Assembly: GCF_017873715.1 (NCBI RefSeq)
Contig: NZ_JAGGKM010000004.1
Span: forward strand, 62,001-126,000
DNA from: Cytobacillus luteolus
GTDB lineage: Bacteria; Bacillota; Bacilli; Bacillales; Bacillaceae_L
Length of the DNA: 64,000 nt
Reading direction: 5' to 3'
The notes under the pieces were generated by a model that was not told where the DNA came from, did not search any database, and saw nothing but the letters and a program-made list of their open reading frames with translations. Positions 52,249 to 62,259 of this stretch are shown here, piece after piece. The position numbers and the translations under genes are program-made. The first letter of the stretch is position 1, and every line of letters starts with the position of its first letter.

Positions 52249-52383
52249 GTGAACCAATTCGAAAAAGAAGTTCAAAGTAAACGTAATGACTTAATTGATT
52301 CAGGTATTGGGTTTATTGTTTCTTTTGGATTTTTCGCAACATTATTCATTATCGCAACAGCAATTAAGCTTATCGGTTCTTAA
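52249..52383 (+). CDS. yqzM: Small membrane protein YqzM
   Basis: 44 residues, MNQFEKEVQSKRNDLIDSGI followed by one membrane helix (GFIVSFGFFATLFIIATAIKLIGS). Almost identical to B. subtilis YqzM, also found between holA and comEC. GTG start with AGGAGGGG upstream. Too short for a usual ORF cutoff. Function unknown. Confidence 0.93.
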   Translation: MNQFEKEVQSKRNDLIDSGIGFIVSFGFFATLFIIATAIKLIGS

Positions 52384-52409
52384 GTCGACAGGTACATACT
52401 GTCACTACC

Positions 52410-52435
52410 AGAGACTGCAACTGCAGTCTCTTTTT
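52410..52435 (+). terminator. Terminator of yqzM (and comEC end)
   Basis: AGAGACTGCA / TGCAGTCTCT stem, 2-base centre, TTTTT following on the plus strand. Confidence 0.9.
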
Positions 52436-54774
52436 CAGTTTGGTTTAAGTATAGTTTTATTGTATGGAAGAACCCACCTAAAGGTTCCGCTCCTGCCTCT
52501 AAATTTATATTGAATCGCTCCGTGTTGATCAGTTCTTAGAATTATACTTTCCTTTTCTAGCAACCGATTCAACACATCAATATTTGGATGATTATACCTA
52601 TTGTTCACACCTGCTGAAATAATTGATATTTTAGGTTTAATATGCTCTAAGAACTCCTCACTGGTTGATGAATTGCTACCGTGATGTCCGACTTTGAGCA
52701 CATCAACTGGAAGTGAGCGGAAGGTAGCAATAAGCTTATTCTCTCCAACTTTCCCTAAATCTCCTGTAAATAGCCATTTAAGCCCTCCCATTTCTGAATA
52801 AATAACGATTGAACGGTCATTTGATGTTTGTTCATCACCATACGGAGCTAACACATAAAAAGTATAGTCACCGCTTTTCCAAAAGTCTCCTGTTGCAACC
52901 TCTGATATCGGTATACCCATTTCATAAGCTTTCTTGACTAATTGCTGCTCAAATTCTTTTTCAATAGGCCCAGCTCCAAAAATTAACTCCTCCACGGGTA
53001 TTTCTTGAATAAGCAGTTCTGCATTACCAATATGATCTAAGTCACCGTGTGTAATAATTAGTTTGTCTATCTTTCTAATCCCAACCGATTTTAAATAGGG
53101 GAGTAGAATATCTTTTCCTGTATCAAACGTCCTGCGTTTTTTTTTCCATTCTTCAGTCTCAAAGTGCAGTGTTTTGGGACCAGTATCAATTAAATAAGTA
53201 CCCTTATTAAAGGGTAGTTCAATTAGAATACTATCTCCTTGTCCAATATCTATATACGTAATTTTACCGTAGGGGTTAAGCAGCTTTTCATTCAAATCTA
53301 CTACACTTAGGGTAACGATTAAGATAATAGAGACAACGATTAGTTTTCGATTTGACCGTTCCCACATTTTGAAAATAGTTATTATCAATATAAAATAACC
53401 CACCAAAAAGAATATATGTGGCTTACCTACAGTTAATGATAGTAAATTAACCTCGGCTCCATATAATGCAAATTTGTTTAAAATGTTTAGGATCATTTTT
53501 AGCAGAAACATAAAGGAATGGCCGATTGGCTCGTACAATATATGTAGAAGTAAGGATAAAATCGATAGCGGCAGGATTATCACTGAGTAGACGGGAACAA
53601 ATAGGAGGTTATAAGGGATACTGAGAAGTGAAACCTCATAAAAATAAAAAATAATAATTGGAAAAGAAAAGAGCTGGGCAATTACTGTCACTGTAAGAGT
53701 TTGGATAAGGGGATTGCTTGCTCTAAGAATAATGGTCTTTGAAGATAAAATTAGCCCCAAGCTAACAATGAAGGATAATTGAAAACCAACTTCAAAAACA
53801 AGATATGGATTGATTAATACCATAAAAAAACACGCTATTCCTATGGAATCTATAGGATAAATCTTTTTCCATCTTATACAGCTAAGCAAAATCATTAGCA
53901 TGAGCGCGGCTCTAATAACAGATGGAGCAGCTCCAGCAACGATTGTATAGATTGGAAGCAAACATAATAAAGTATGTGTGACCGATTCTCTTGTAAACCC
54001 CATTCTAATAACAATGTAGAAAATAGCACCTGTGAGTAAGCCCACATGCAAACCAGATATAGCCAATAAGTGAACCAACCCCAATGACTGGTAAGACGTA
54101 ATTACCTCATCATCGATATACCCTCTTTCTCCGTAAATTAAGGCTTGTGCAATTCCGATGGTATCTTTAGGAAAGTGTTTCTCAATGTAGTTAATTCCTT
54201 GTTCTCTAATTAACAAAAGTCTTTCATAAGGAGTAGGTGCCTGCTGGGTACAATTTTGAAGAGAGAGTGAAGTGGGGCTGAATATCCAGTGAATTTTTTT
54301 GTAGTAAAGATATTTCTTGTAGTCAAATGAATTAAAATTTCTTGCCTTGTTTGGTAGTAATAACTGACCTTCAAATCTACAAATCATTCCTACTTTTAAG
54401 GAAGTTAGTTCATTTTTTTCATTTTTTGTTTGAATTGTGTACCTTAAATTAACACGTTCATTCCCTATCTTTGCCACCGTGGATAAGGTTCTACCATTCA
54501 GGTCGGGTGCAGTTGCAATTTTGAAGGTTAAATTAGTTTCTGAGCCAGTCAACTTAGTTGAATTATACTCGTCATAAAGTTCAAAATAAATGGTGAAGAA
54601 AACAATACAAACACTGGCAGCAATTACAACTATTTTCGGACCTCTTGAATGCAAATATACAAAATAAAGTAATATGGATAAACCTACAAGAGGATGATAA
54701 GACAAATGGGCGAGTATAATACCGAAAATAGCTGCGATCGCTATAAAAAGATAGTTGCCAGAAAGTCTCTTCAT
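52435..54774 (-). CDS. comEC: Competence protein ComEC (DNA uptake channel)
   Basis: Forms the membrane channel for transforming DNA. 779 residues: N-terminal helices and OB-like domain (~60-170), multi-helix competence domain (LLAISGLHVGLLTGA, ~220-480), and a C-terminal metallo-beta-lactamase-like domain with DVGQGD-like YIDIGQGDSILIELP, THGDLDHIGN and KVGHHGSNSS. Starts with ATGA overlap after comEB. Competence machinery is complete here apart from comF/comG elsewhere. Confidence 0.96.
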   Translation of the reverse strand: MKRLSGNYLFIAIAAIFGIILAHLSYHPLVGLSILLYFVYLHSRGPKIVVIAASVCIVFFTIYFELYDEYNSTKLTGSETNLTFKIATAPDLNGRTLSTVAKIGNERVNLRYTIQTKNEKNELTSLKVGMICRFEGQLLLPNKARNFNSFDYKKYLYYKKIHWIFSPTSLSLQNCTQQAPTPYERLLLIREQGINYIEKHFPKDTIGIAQALIYGERGYIDDEVITSYQSLGLVHLLAISGLHVGLLTGAIFYIVIRMGFTRESVTHTLLCLLPIYTIVAGAAPSVIRAALMLMILLSCIRWKKIYPIDSIGIACFFMVLINPYLVFEVGFQLSFIVSLGLILSSKTIILRASNPLIQTLTVTVIAQLFSFPIIIFYFYEVSLLSIPYNLLFVPVYSVIILPLSILSLLLHILYEPIGHSFMFLLKMILNILNKFALYGAEVNLLSLTVGKPHIFFLVGYFILIITIFKMWERSNRKLIVVSIILIVTLSVVDLNEKLLNPYGKITYIDIGQGDSILIELPFNKGTYLIDTGPKTLHFETEEWKKKRRTFDTGKDILLPYLKSVGIRKIDKLIITHGDLDHIGNAELLIQEIPVEELIFGAGPIEKEFEQQLVKKAYEMGIPISEVATGDFWKSGDYTFYVLAPYGDEQTSNDRSIVIYSEMGGLKWLFTGDLGKVGENKLIATFRSLPVDVLKVGHHGSNSSTSEEFLEHIKPKISIISAGVNNRYNHPNIDVLNRLLEKESIILRTDQHGAIQYKFRGRSGTFRWVLPYNKTILKPN

Positions 54775-55343
54775 AGATTCGGGGGAGCGAATAACTTCTT
54801 ACCTGTTGCTTCTAACTCGGCAACTTGCTTTTTATCAAGGTCACTATCATGCAGCAACTGTAAAAGCTCACCAACGTATTGCTGCTTTTCCTTAGAATGT
54901 ATTTCAATCACCATTTCTTTAAGCTCTACTTGTTCTACCTTAACACCTGCTTGGTTGAATAATTCAATTGCATATGGATGGTTTTTGTAATCTTTTGCAT
55001 AATAAACTACCTTTATCCCACTCTGAATAATGGCTTTGCAACATTGTAGACAAGGGAAATGAGTCACATAAATTTCTGCACCGGTTGTTGGTACTCCAAA
55101 TTTTGCACACTGTAGTAGTGCATTAACTTCTGCATGTATTGTTCGGACACAATGATTGTCAATAACATAACAACCTTCATCGATACAGTGGGTGCTTCCA
55201 GTAATTGAACCATTATATCCCCCCGCAATGATTCGCTTGTCTCTAACAATGGTCGCACCTACAGTCAAACGAGTACAAGTACTTCTCATTGCAAGTAAAT
55301 GGCTTTGTGCCATAAAGTATTGGTCCCATGATATTCTTTCCAT
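54771..55343 (-). CDS. comEB: ComE operon protein 2, dCMP deaminase family
   Basis: 190 residues; zinc deaminase motifs HAEVNALLQ (catalytic H and E) and PCLQCCKAII. Converts dCMP to dUMP for thymidylate synthesis; its link to competence is by operon position rather than direct need. C-terminal ~40 residues are helical and charged. GGGGGAAG before the ATG. Confidence 0.94.
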   Translation of the reverse strand: MERISWDQYFMAQSHLLAMRSTCTRLTVGATIVRDKRIIAGGYNGSITGSTHCIDEGCYVIDNHCVRTIHAEVNALLQCAKFGVPTTGAEIYVTHFPCLQCCKAIIQSGIKVVYYAKDYKNHPYAIELFNQAGVKVEQVELKEMVIEIHSKEKQQYVGELLQLLHDSDLDKKQVAELEATGKKLFAPPNL

Positions 55344-55407
55344 TAATATCTTCCCCCTTTGCGAGCTTATTAAAAAGTCTATCGAAAAATGTTGTACCTT
55401 GCAATTT

Positions 55408-56040
55408 TTATTTTAAGGTAATTTTGTCTCGAAATTTTTCTAAGGTTTTAGGGCCTATCCCAGTTATTGATAGAATCTCATCAATAGTTGCAAAGCCGCC
55501 ATTCTGTTCTCGGTATTCAATAATTGCAGCTGCCTTAGATGGTCCGATTCCAGGTAAGGTTTGTAGCTCTTCTATTGTTGCTTTATTTATTGAGATCAGA
55601 TCGTCATTCTTTTTTGAAGATCCAGTTAGTGTCTCATTTGGTTCATTAATCTCTTCCCCTACTTTAGGTACATAGATAACCATTTCATCAACGAGCAGTT
55701 CAGCGAGATTTACATTGTTAACCTCCGCCTCAGGATTCACCCCTCCAGCCAGTTCTAAAGCATCCTTGACTCGACTACCATTTTTTAATTCATACACTCC
55801 AGGTCTAACAACAGCCCCCTTTACATCGACATATACCGTAGACAACTCTATTTTTTCTACAGGTGGGTCAACTGCTTCATTCCTTGAAGCTAATTCACCT
55901 TTCCTTAGTAAGGCTTCATTCATTATTAATTCGTTACTACTATCGTTACTAGGCGGAGTAAAATAGTAAAGTGAACTAACCACTAATAAACCTAACCCTA
56001 TAATCATAAAATACTTGTATTTAATTATAATTTCTTTCAT
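55408..56040 (-). CDS. comEA: Competence protein ComEA (DNA receptor)
   Basis: Surface DNA-binding protein of the uptake machinery. 210 residues: N-terminal membrane anchor (~10-28), a linker, SLBB-like segment (VYVDVKGAVVRPGVYELKNG) and a C-terminal helix-hairpin-helix pair (INKATIEELQTLPGIGPSKAAAIIEYR and IDEILSITGIGPKTLEKFRD). First gene of comEA-comEB-comEC. AAAAGGAG before the ATG. I could not find a convincing ComK box. Confidence 0.95.
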   Translation of the reverse strand: MKEIIIKYKYFMIIGLGLLVVSSLYYFTPPSNDSSNELIMNEALLRKGELASRNEAVDPPVEKIELSTVYVDVKGAVVRPGVYELKNGSRVKDALELAGGVNPEAEVNNVNLAELLVDEMVIYVPKVGEEINEPNETLTGSSKKNDDLISINKATIEELQTLPGIGPSKAAAIIEYREQNGGFATIDEILSITGIGPKTLEKFRDKITLK

Positions 56041-56149
56041 CTAACTAACTCCTTTTTACTAAGTAATAAAAATAAAACAACAATCATAAAAGTGTTTTTA
56101 CATACATATCGTTTATGAGAGAACATGTTTGTGAAGGAGGGGACGAAAC

Positions 56150-56986
56150 GTGAACATTGGGATTATAGGAACAGGAAACATGGGGAAAATTTTAATAGAT
56201 GCTTTCATTGAATCAATCGCTGTTCCGCCTTCTAACCTAACCATTACTAATCGTACGCTTTCAAAGGCTAGAAAAATAGGTGAAAGTTATCCGGATATTA
56301 AGGTTGTAGAAACAAGCGAGGATGTAGTAGCAGCTTCAGACCTTATCTTTATTTGTGTAAAACCATTAGAAATTCACCCCCTTTTAGAGAAATTAAATAA
56401 AGACCTACCTAAAACAAAGTGCATCGTTTCCATTACAAGCCCTGTTGCAGTAAGTCAACTTGAATCGGTCGTAGACTGCCAAGTAGCTAGAGTTATTCCT
56501 AGCATAACAAATCGAGCTTTAGCTGGTGTCTCTCTAATTACTTTCGGTGAAAGTTGTAATGAAGGAACCCGAAACTATATCGAAACACTTTTTAAGCATA
56601 TTTCGGAAACTGTTCATATAGAGGATTCCATTACAAGGGTAGCTTCTGACATTGTTAGTTGTGGTCCTGCATTTTTCAGCTATTTATTAAGAAGGTTTGT
56701 GGATGCAGCTGTAAAGGAAACGAAGATCTCAGAAGAACAAGCAATCACTCTTGCTAGTGGTATGATTGTTGGGATGGGTAAGCTAATCGAAAAGGAAATA
56801 TTCACTTTACAAACATTACAAGAAAAGGTTTGTGTAAAAGGTGGAGTAACAGGTGAAGGTATAAAGGTCTTAGAAGCTGAGCTTGGAGAAATGTTTGAGC
56901 ATCTTTTTCAAAGTACACATGCCAAGTATTACGAAGATATTGATGAAGTTTCAAAGCAATTTAATTCTACAAATCGGACTATATAA
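56150..56986 (+). CDS. comER: ComER, pyrroline-5-carboxylate reductase-like protein
   Basis: 278 residues; Rossmann motif IGIIGTGNMG at the N-terminus, CVKPLEI, and the C-terminal dimer domain with GGVTGEGIKVLEAE. Divergent from comEA, as in B. subtilis. Real proline biosynthesis is unlikely since residues differ from ProC; in B. subtilis group species it has been linked to sporulation/biofilm timing. Start is GTG with AAGGAGGGG. Confidence 0.93.
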   Translation: MNIGIIGTGNMGKILIDAFIESIAVPPSNLTITNRTLSKARKIGESYPDIKVVETSEDVVAASDLIFICVKPLEIHPLLEKLNKDLPKTKCIVSITSPVAVSQLESVVDCQVARVIPSITNRALAGVSLITFGESCNEGTRNYIETLFKHISETVHIEDSITRVASDIVSCGPAFFSYLLRRFVDAAVKETKISEEQAITLASGMIVGMGKLIEKEIFTLQTLQEKVCVKGGVTGEGIKVLEAELGEMFEHLFQSTHAKYYEDIDEVSKQFNSTNRTI

Positions 56987-56995
56987 TTATTTCTC

Positions 56996-57019
56996 CAAAG
57001 AGGAGATAAATCCTCTTTG
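56996..57019. terminator. Hairpin downstream of comER
   Basis: CAAAGAGGA / TCCTCTTTG stem, 6-base loop, no real T-run on the plus strand. First of two hairpins between comER and yqeM. Confidence 0.5.
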
Positions 57020-57034
57020 AAAAAATCGTAAAAG

Positions 57035-57063
57035 CCAGAAAAACCACAAAAAGGTTTTTCTGG
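57035..57063. terminator. Bidirectional terminator comER/yqeM
   Basis: CCAGAAAAACC / GGTTTTTCTGG stem, 7-base loop, TTTATTTTTTT following on the plus strand. Confidence 0.85.
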
Positions 57064-57064
57064 T

Positions 57065-57811
57065 TTATTTTTTTAGTGAAAAGAAAACTCGCTCAGGTTG
57101 CTCAGCGATGGTGTGTTGAAAATCCGATGAAATGTTAATAAGCGTGAATCCTGCTGCTTCTAACCATTTTTGGTAGTCAGATAGTTCAAACGTTCGTTGA
57201 TAATGAACTTCATCATACCTAACATATTCATTACCATTTTCTTTTTTCACAAAGAATGATAGATCATGTTCAACACTATTTTCAAACTCACCTTGATAAC
57301 AGTTCCAAATAAAGCTAATGTCATCAGCATTACTCACAAAAGTCTGATCAGCAAAGATATGATTCATCTTATAGATAGAGTGAACATCAAAAAGAAATAA
57401 CCCTCCATCCTCTAACTGATTAAATACACTCTGAAAAGTCTTTTTCACGTCATCACTTGAGCCTAAATAGTTTAAGGAGTCACAAAAACATAGAATAACA
57501 TCGAATTTTTCGTATCCTTCTAGTTCCATCATATTCTGTTGATAAAAGGTAATCTTCTTCCCTTTTTCCATAGCTTTCTCATGAGCGACTGCTAGCATTT
57601 CCTCTGAAAGGTCCACCCCAGTTACCTCATATCCCTCATCTGCAAGGCGAACAGACAATTCTCCTGTTCCACATGCAAGATCTAGTACACGAAGCTTCGA
57701 TTTTGAGGTGAACTCTCCTGGTAGACTTTCCTTTACGAAGGATATCCATTGATTATAATCAATATCCTTCATTAGTTCATCGTAAAGGTAAGCGAATTGC
57801 TGATAACTCAT
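57065..57811 (-). CDS. yqeM: SAM-dependent methyltransferase YqeM
   Basis: 248 residues, class I methyltransferase: VLDLACGTGELSVRLADEGY as SAM motif I and VILCFCDSLNYL as motif IV. Substrate unknown. Cytoplasmic. Start ATG overlaps rsfS stop by 4 bases (ATGA). Last gene of the yqeG-yqeM cluster. Confidence 0.9.
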   Translation of the reverse strand: MSYQQFAYLYDELMKDIDYNQWISFVKESLPGEFTSKSKLRVLDLACGTGELSVRLADEGYEVTGVDLSEEMLAVAHEKAMEKGKKITFYQQNMMELEGYEKFDVILCFCDSLNYLGSSDDVKKTFQSVFNQLEDGGLFLFDVHSIYKMNHIFADQTFVSNADDISFIWNCYQGEFENSVEHDLSFFVKKENGNEYVRYDEVHYQRTFELSDYQKWLEAAGFTLINISSDFQHTIAEQPERVFFSLKK

Positions 57812-58164
57812 TGACTAAGCTCTTTTTCAATATTTTCGCTTGGTGCATCGCCCCATAATTTTTCGAGCTTATAATAGCCTCTTTCTTCTTTATGGAATAC
57901 ATGTGCAACTACATCACCTAAATCAATAAGGATCCATCTTGCCTCTTCAAAACCTTCTAAACGCTTTACATTAAGACCACTTTCTAGTGCCTTTTCCTTT
58001 ATCTCTCGTGCGATTGCTTGTACTTGTTTTTCAGAGTTACCGTGGCAAATCAGGAAATAATCTGCTACTAAGGATAACCCTTTCATATTTAGTGCAAGTA
58101 TATCTTCTGCCCTTTTATCATCAGCTGCTTTAACTGCAATCGATAAGATTTCTCTTTCTGTCAT
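57808..58164 (-). CDS. rsfS: Ribosome silencing factor RsfS
   Basis: Binds uL14 on the 50S subunit and blocks subunit joining on starvation. 118 residues, DUF143/Iojap fold: ILALNMKGLSLVADYFLICHGNSEKQVQAIA and WILIDLGDVVAHVFHKEERGYY. The stop of yqeK abuts its ATG. GGGAGGC serves as ribosome site. Confidence 0.96.
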   Translation of the reverse strand: MTEREILSIAVKAADDKRAEDILALNMKGLSLVADYFLICHGNSEKQVQAIAREIKEKALESGLNVKRLEGFEEARWILIDLGDVVAHVFHKEERGYYKLEKLWGDAPSENIEKELSQ

Positions 58165-58740
58165 TTAGAGATAGCCTCCCTTTTCTTCATTAACCAGTGC
58201 ATTATATGTTAAAAATGTATCTGGATAAATGGCTTGGTTTTTTTTCATCAGAAACTGAATTGAGTTTATTAAAGATTGAATTAGTGCTTTATTTAAACTT
58301 ATTTTAGCCAACTCTCGTACTTCATCTATACCCGGAAAGTGACGCCCTGGCTCTATATAATCGGCTAGGTAAATCACTTTTTCTAATGGCGCCATGTTTA
58401 CTCGGCCTGAAGTATGAAACTTTATCGCATTTAATATCTCTTCGTCTTCTATACCTACCTCAGTCTTTACAAGATAAGCACCAACTGGAGCATGCCAAAG
58501 CTCACTATTAAAGTCTAATAAGTCTTTTTCCATTTTTTGTTCAGATATGATATTTCTCATTTCGTCCTTAGGTCGAAATTTTGCATAGTCATGAAAAATG
58601 GCTGATATTTCAGCTTTTTTTTCGTCTACACCGTATCGTTTTGCTAGAGCTATTGCTGTTTCCATAACTCCAATCGTATGAGTGTATCTATGTTCAGTAA
58701 GCTGCTTTCGAACAATTTCAAGAGCCTCTTTTCGTTCCAT
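58165..58740 (-). CDS. yqeK: HD-domain hydrolase YqeK (symmetrical Ap4A hydrolase type)
   Basis: 191 residues from [14 protein letters not shown] (ATG at 58738-58740, GAGGAG upstream). HD motif residues: [26 protein letters not shown]. The family is known to cleave diadenosine tetraphosphate. Lies directly after nadD, which makes NAD from ATP, so both handle adenylylated dinucleotides. Confidence 0.93.
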   Translation of the reverse strand: MERKEALEIVRKQLTEHRYTHTIGVMETAIALAKRYGVDEKKAEISAIFHDYAKFRPKDEMRNIISEQKMEKDLLDFNSELWHAPVGAYLVKTEVGIEDEEILNAIKFHTSGRVNMAPLEKVIYLADYIEPGRHFPGIDEVRELAKISLNKALIQSLINSIQFLMKKNQAIYPDTFLTYNALVNEEKGGYL

Positions 58741-59299
58741 ACAAATTTTTCTCCTCAATATATTGTTCTACTTTTTCTGGCAGTAAATACCTCGTCGTTT
58801 GACCTTTCACAATTCTACTCCTAATTTCTGAGGAGGACACTTCAAATTGTGGAACAGTCACCTCAATCACATTATAATTTGAGTTAACCGCAAATCCTGG
58901 TCGTTTAACACCAACAAATTGAACAATCTCCACTAAATCATTAATCCTGTACCAATGAGGTAAATATTCAACCATATCCCCACCAATAATAAAATAATAG
59001 TTATTATCAGGATACCTTTCTTTCAGTATCTTCATCGTGTCATATGTATAGGATGGACCTTCGCGGTCTAATTCAATCCTTTGTAACATAAAATGAGGAT
59101 GATCCGATATTGCTAATGATAGCAACTTAAGCCTATCCTCATTTGTAATATGTTGCTCATATTTTTTATGTGGAGGTATATTAGTAGGCATGAACCATAT
59201 TTCTTCAAGACCTAAGTTAAATAGAACTTCATTTGCCATCAATAAATGCCCATTATGGGGTGGGTCAAATGTGCCTCCCAGGATTCCAATGCGTTTCAT
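58718..59299 (-). CDS. nadD: Nicotinate-nucleotide adenylyltransferase
   Basis: Adenylylates nicotinate mononucleotide in NAD synthesis. 193 residues; nucleotidyl transferase motif [12 protein letters not shown] (residues ~8-19) and C-terminal [22 protein letters not shown] before the ATG. Overlaps yqeK by 23 bases. Confidence 0.97.
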   Translation of the reverse strand: MKRIGILGGTFDPPHNGHLLMANEVLFNLGLEEIWFMPTNIPPHKKYEQHITNEDRLKLLSLAISDHPHFMLQRIELDREGPSYTYDTMKILKERYPDNNYYFIIGGDMVEYLPHWYRINDLVEIVQFVGVKRPGFAVNSNYNVIEVTVPQFEVSSSEIRSRIVKGQTTRYLLPEKVEQYIEEKNLYGTKRGS

Positions 59300-59320
59300 C
59301 CATTTCCCCCCATTTACTTA

Positions 59321-59614
59321 TTACCTAGGTAAAACTAGCTGCTTATTCTCTCTAGATTCCTTATATAATACAATTGTATTTCCGATAATCTGAACTAACT
59401 CAGCTTTTGCACCCTTGCTCAAAGATTCGGCAACTGAGTTTTTATCTTCCTCACAATTCTGTAACACACTTACTTTAATAAGCTCTCGTGCCTCAAGGAC
59501 GTCGTCAATTTGCTTAATCATATTCTCATTGACCCCACCCTTCCCGACCTGAAAGATTGGGTCCAGATGGTGTGCTTTAGAGCGTAAAAATCTTTTTTGC
59601 TTACCTGTTAACAT
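59321..59614 (-). CDS. yhbY: CRM-domain RNA-binding protein YhbY (YqeI)
   Basis: 97 residues, single CRM domain: LTGKQKRFLRSKAHHLDPIFQVGKGGVNE with the GxxG-type loop GKGG. Associates with pre-50S ribosomes. Overlaps aroE by 7 bases; CTAGGAGGAC before the ATG. Confidence 0.95.
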   Translation of the reverse strand: MLTGKQKRFLRSKAHHLDPIFQVGKGGVNENMIKQIDDVLEARELIKVSVLQNCEEDKNSVAESLSKGAKAELVQIIGNTIVLYKESRENKQLVLPR

Positions 59615-60453
59615 TCTGCATGTCCTCCTAGTTTGTTAATAACAAGCTCTTCCATCCGCCTTGTATCGGGAAAGATGCCTGTCCACTTTTCAAATGCCAA
59701 TGCTCCTTGATTCACAAACATACCAATTCCATTTAGCGTTATCGATCCTTTTCGTTTTGCCTCCAATAATAACTTTGTTTCAAGGGGATTATAGATTATA
59801 TCACTAACAATCGTACTCGGTGATAAATTAGTTAATGAAATAGGAATTTCTTCTAAGTTAGGGTACATTCCAACAGAAGTAGTGTTTATGATTATATCAT
59901 ACTCATTTAGACGATTTTCAGCATCTATAATGGAAATACCAGAACCACTTAGTTTATAAGAGCACTCAGCAATTAATTGTAATGCACTAGAAAGTGTTCG
60001 ATTACACACATCTATAGCATGGACGTCAATAGCCTCTAGTGAGAACAAAATGGCCCTAGCAGCACCACCAGCACCAATAATAAGGATCTTTTTGTTTTGT
60101 AAAAGACCATCTACACATGATTCTAATGATTTTATAAATCCATCTCCATCTGTATTATAGCCTTTAAGTTTCCCATCGATATTTACAACTGTATTAACAG
60201 CTCCAATATTAGCTGCAACACCGTCAATTCCATCTAAATACTTAATTATTGCTATTTTATGAGGTATGGTAACATTAAATCCACTGACTCCTAATGCTCT
60301 TAGACCATTTACAGCCATTTCTAAATCCTCATTTTCCACATGAAATGCATGATAATAATAATTCAATTTATAATGTAAAAATAAATCATTATGCATTGCC
60401 GGTGACATCGAATGGCTGACAGGGCACCCAAGTAAACCGTATAGCTTTGACAT
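59608..60453 (-). CDS. aroE: Shikimate dehydrogenase
   Basis: Reduces 3-dehydroshikimate with NADPH in aromatic amino acid synthesis. 281 residues from MSKLYGLLGCPVSHSMSP (ATG at 60451-60453, AGGTGGGG upstream; the frame to 60462 begins with GTG too near the site). Substrate motif NVTIPHK (catalytic Lys) and NADP loop GAGGAARAI with CNRTL. Confidence 0.95.
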   Translation of the reverse strand: MSKLYGLLGCPVSHSMSPAMHNDLFLHYKLNYYYHAFHVENEDLEMAVNGLRALGVSGFNVTIPHKIAIIKYLDGIDGVAANIGAVNTVVNIDGKLKGYNTDGDGFIKSLESCVDGLLQNKKILIIGAGGAARAILFSLEAIDVHAIDVCNRTLSSALQLIAECSYKLSGSGISIIDAENRLNEYDIIINTTSVGMYPNLEEIPISLTNLSPSTIVSDIIYNPLETKLLLEAKRKGSITLNGIGMFVNQGALAFEKWTGIFPDTRRMEELVINKLGGHAEC

Positions 60454-60476
60454 TTTCCCCACCTACTACTAATTAT

Positions 60477-61583
60477 CTATATTAATGATTTTCGAATAAC
60501 TACACCTACACCCTTAGGAACATGAGCAATAATTTTAACGTTCGGCTCATTCACAGTTACCCATCCTAAGCCAGAAAAAACGATATCTGTTTTCGCTTCC
60601 TTAATCATGAATTCATGTGCTACCAACTTCGGGAAACCTTCAAGTTCATCTTTTCTAGGAGGACTTAATAGCTCACCCACATGGTTCTCATATAATTCAT
60701 CCGCCTTCTCAAGCTTTGTACGATGTATGGTTAATTCATTTGATAAATGGCAAACAAATGACTGTCTTCCACCGCTTACAAAATCAAATCGTGCCAACCC
60801 ACCGAAAAAGAGACTTTGTCCTTCATTTAGCTGAAATACCTTTGGCTTAATTTCTTTTTTGGGAGTAATCGTTTTTAAGTCTTGTTTCCCTACATAATGT
60901 GCCATTTGATGGTGATTAATAATGCCTGGTGTATCTATTAATGCAGCCCCATTATCAAGGGGAATTTCAATCAAATCTAAAGTTGTGCCAGGGAAGTGAG
61001 AGGTTGTAATAACGTCATCTTCACCACTAAACTGTTTAATGATACGGTTAATAAATGTTGATTTCCCAACATTCGTACAACCAACAACATACACATCTTT
61101 TCCATTTCTATGGCGCTCAATTGCTTCTGCAATTTCTGTAATCCCTTGTCCTTTTGCAGCACTAACTAAATACACATCCACAGGATTTAAACCTAGTTCC
61201 TTTGAGGATTGCTTCATCCAGTTGATCAGCTTATTGTGTTTCACTGATTTTGGTAATAGATCTACTTTATTCCCTACGAGAATAATATTATTTTTACCTA
61301 CAAATCGATGTAACCCAGGCAACCAACTACCATTAAAGTCAAATATATCAACTATTTTCACAATTAATGAATCAGTATTACCAAGACCATTTAATATTTT
61401 TAAAAAGTCATCATCATTTAATGGTACATCTTGAATTTCATTATAATGCTTTAACCGAAAACACCTTTGACAAATAATTTGATCTTTCTCTAATGCCGAT
61501 TTAGGTGCATAACCAATTCCTTCTTTATCTTCAGTTTGAATGTTAATTCCACATCCAACACAAGAATAATCCTGTAATTCCAA
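60477..61583 (-). CDS. yqeH: Ribosome biogenesis GTPase YqeH (circularly permuted)
   Basis: 30S subunit assembly GTPase. 368 residues from MELQDYSCVGCG (TTG at 61581-61583 with GGGAGG 7 bases upstream; the frame to 61598 has no site). N-terminal zinc finger CVGCG ... CQRCFRLKHYN. Permuted G motifs in the order G4 (VGNKVDLL), G1 (GCTNVGKSTFIN), G3 (DTPG). C-terminal RNA/ribosome binding domain. Confidence 0.96.
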   Translation of the reverse strand: MELQDYSCVGCGINIQTEDKEGIGYAPKSALEKDQIICQRCFRLKHYNEIQDVPLNDDDFLKILNGLGNTDSLIVKIVDIFDFNGSWLPGLHRFVGKNNIILVGNKVDLLPKSVKHNKLINWMKQSSKELGLNPVDVYLVSAAKGQGITEIAEAIERHRNGKDVYVVGCTNVGKSTFINRIIKQFSGEDDVITTSHFPGTTLDLIEIPLDNGAALIDTPGIINHHQMAHYVGKQDLKTITPKKEIKPKVFQLNEGQSLFFGGLARFDFVSGGRQSFVCHLSNELTIHRTKLEKADELYENHVGELLSPPRKDELEGFPKLVAHEFMIKEAKTDIVFSGLGWVTVNEPNVKIIAHVPKGVGVVIRKSLI

Positions 61584-61585
61584 TT

Positions 61586-62101
61586 TTATTCCTCCCAATA
61601 TAACATACCTTTACGCTTCATCCACGACAGCAATCTGCGTTCTACTCTGCGATTTATTCTCGTAAAAAAACCATCTGTTTGTGCCACAGGTACAACTAAT
61701 ATTGTGTGTAGTCCAGTTCGGTTACCTCCTAAAACATCAGTAAGTAGTTGGTCACCGATTACAACTAATTCTTCAGGTTTTAGTTTCATATTTATCTGTG
61801 CCCTTTTAAAAGCACGAATTAGTGGTTTTCTAGCTTCAAATATAAAGGGAATCTCTAGGGGATCAGAAAAGTCCTTTACCCTTTGCTCATTATTATTTGA
61901 AACAATTGTTACCATGATTCCCTCATCTTTCATTTCTTTAAACCAATTTATAAGCTTAGGCGTAGCATTCGGACGATCCCACTCTACTAATGTGTTATCT
62001 AAGTCTGTAATAATTCCTTTTATGCCACGCTCCACTAAGCTTTTAGGTGATATTTCAAATACACTCTTCACATGTTCATCCGGTAGAAATAGTTTTAACA
62101 C
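61586..62101 (-). CDS. yqeG: HAD-superfamily phosphatase YqeG
   Basis: 171 residues, HAD subfamily IIIA. Nucleophile motif ITDLDNTLVEW (DxD), VSNN, and VIGDQLLTDVLGGNRTG. In some bacteria the PTPMT1-like/YqeG group dephosphorylates phosphatidylglycerophosphate, but that is inference here. Start GTG with GAGGGTG upstream. First gene of yqeG-yqeH-aroE-yhbY-nadD-yqeK-rsfS-yqeM. Confidence 0.93.
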   Translation of the reverse strand: MLKLFLPDEHVKSVFEISPKSLVERGIKGIITDLDNTLVEWDRPNATPKLINWFKEMKDEGIMVTIVSNNNEQRVKDFSDPLEIPFIFEARKPLIRAFKRAQINMKLKPEELVVIGDQLLTDVLGGNRTGLHTILVVPVAQTDGFFTRINRRVERRLLSWMKRKGMLYWEE

Positions 62102-62259
62102 TTGTGTTACACACCCTCGTCTTTTTATTAGTAATTCTGCATTACATCATATCGAAAATACTCATATCTTTCAAAAAATATGACAATATTCGGCTAAAAT
62201 AGAAGAATTTTTAACAAAATACAAAAATTTTTCGACAAAAGTCCTTCCGTTTCAACACT

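Noticed and set aside
56041-56149. Possible ComK box upstream of comEA
   Set aside because: AAAAACACTTTTA matches one AT-box (AAAAN5TTTT) imperfectly and no second box at the usual distance is found.
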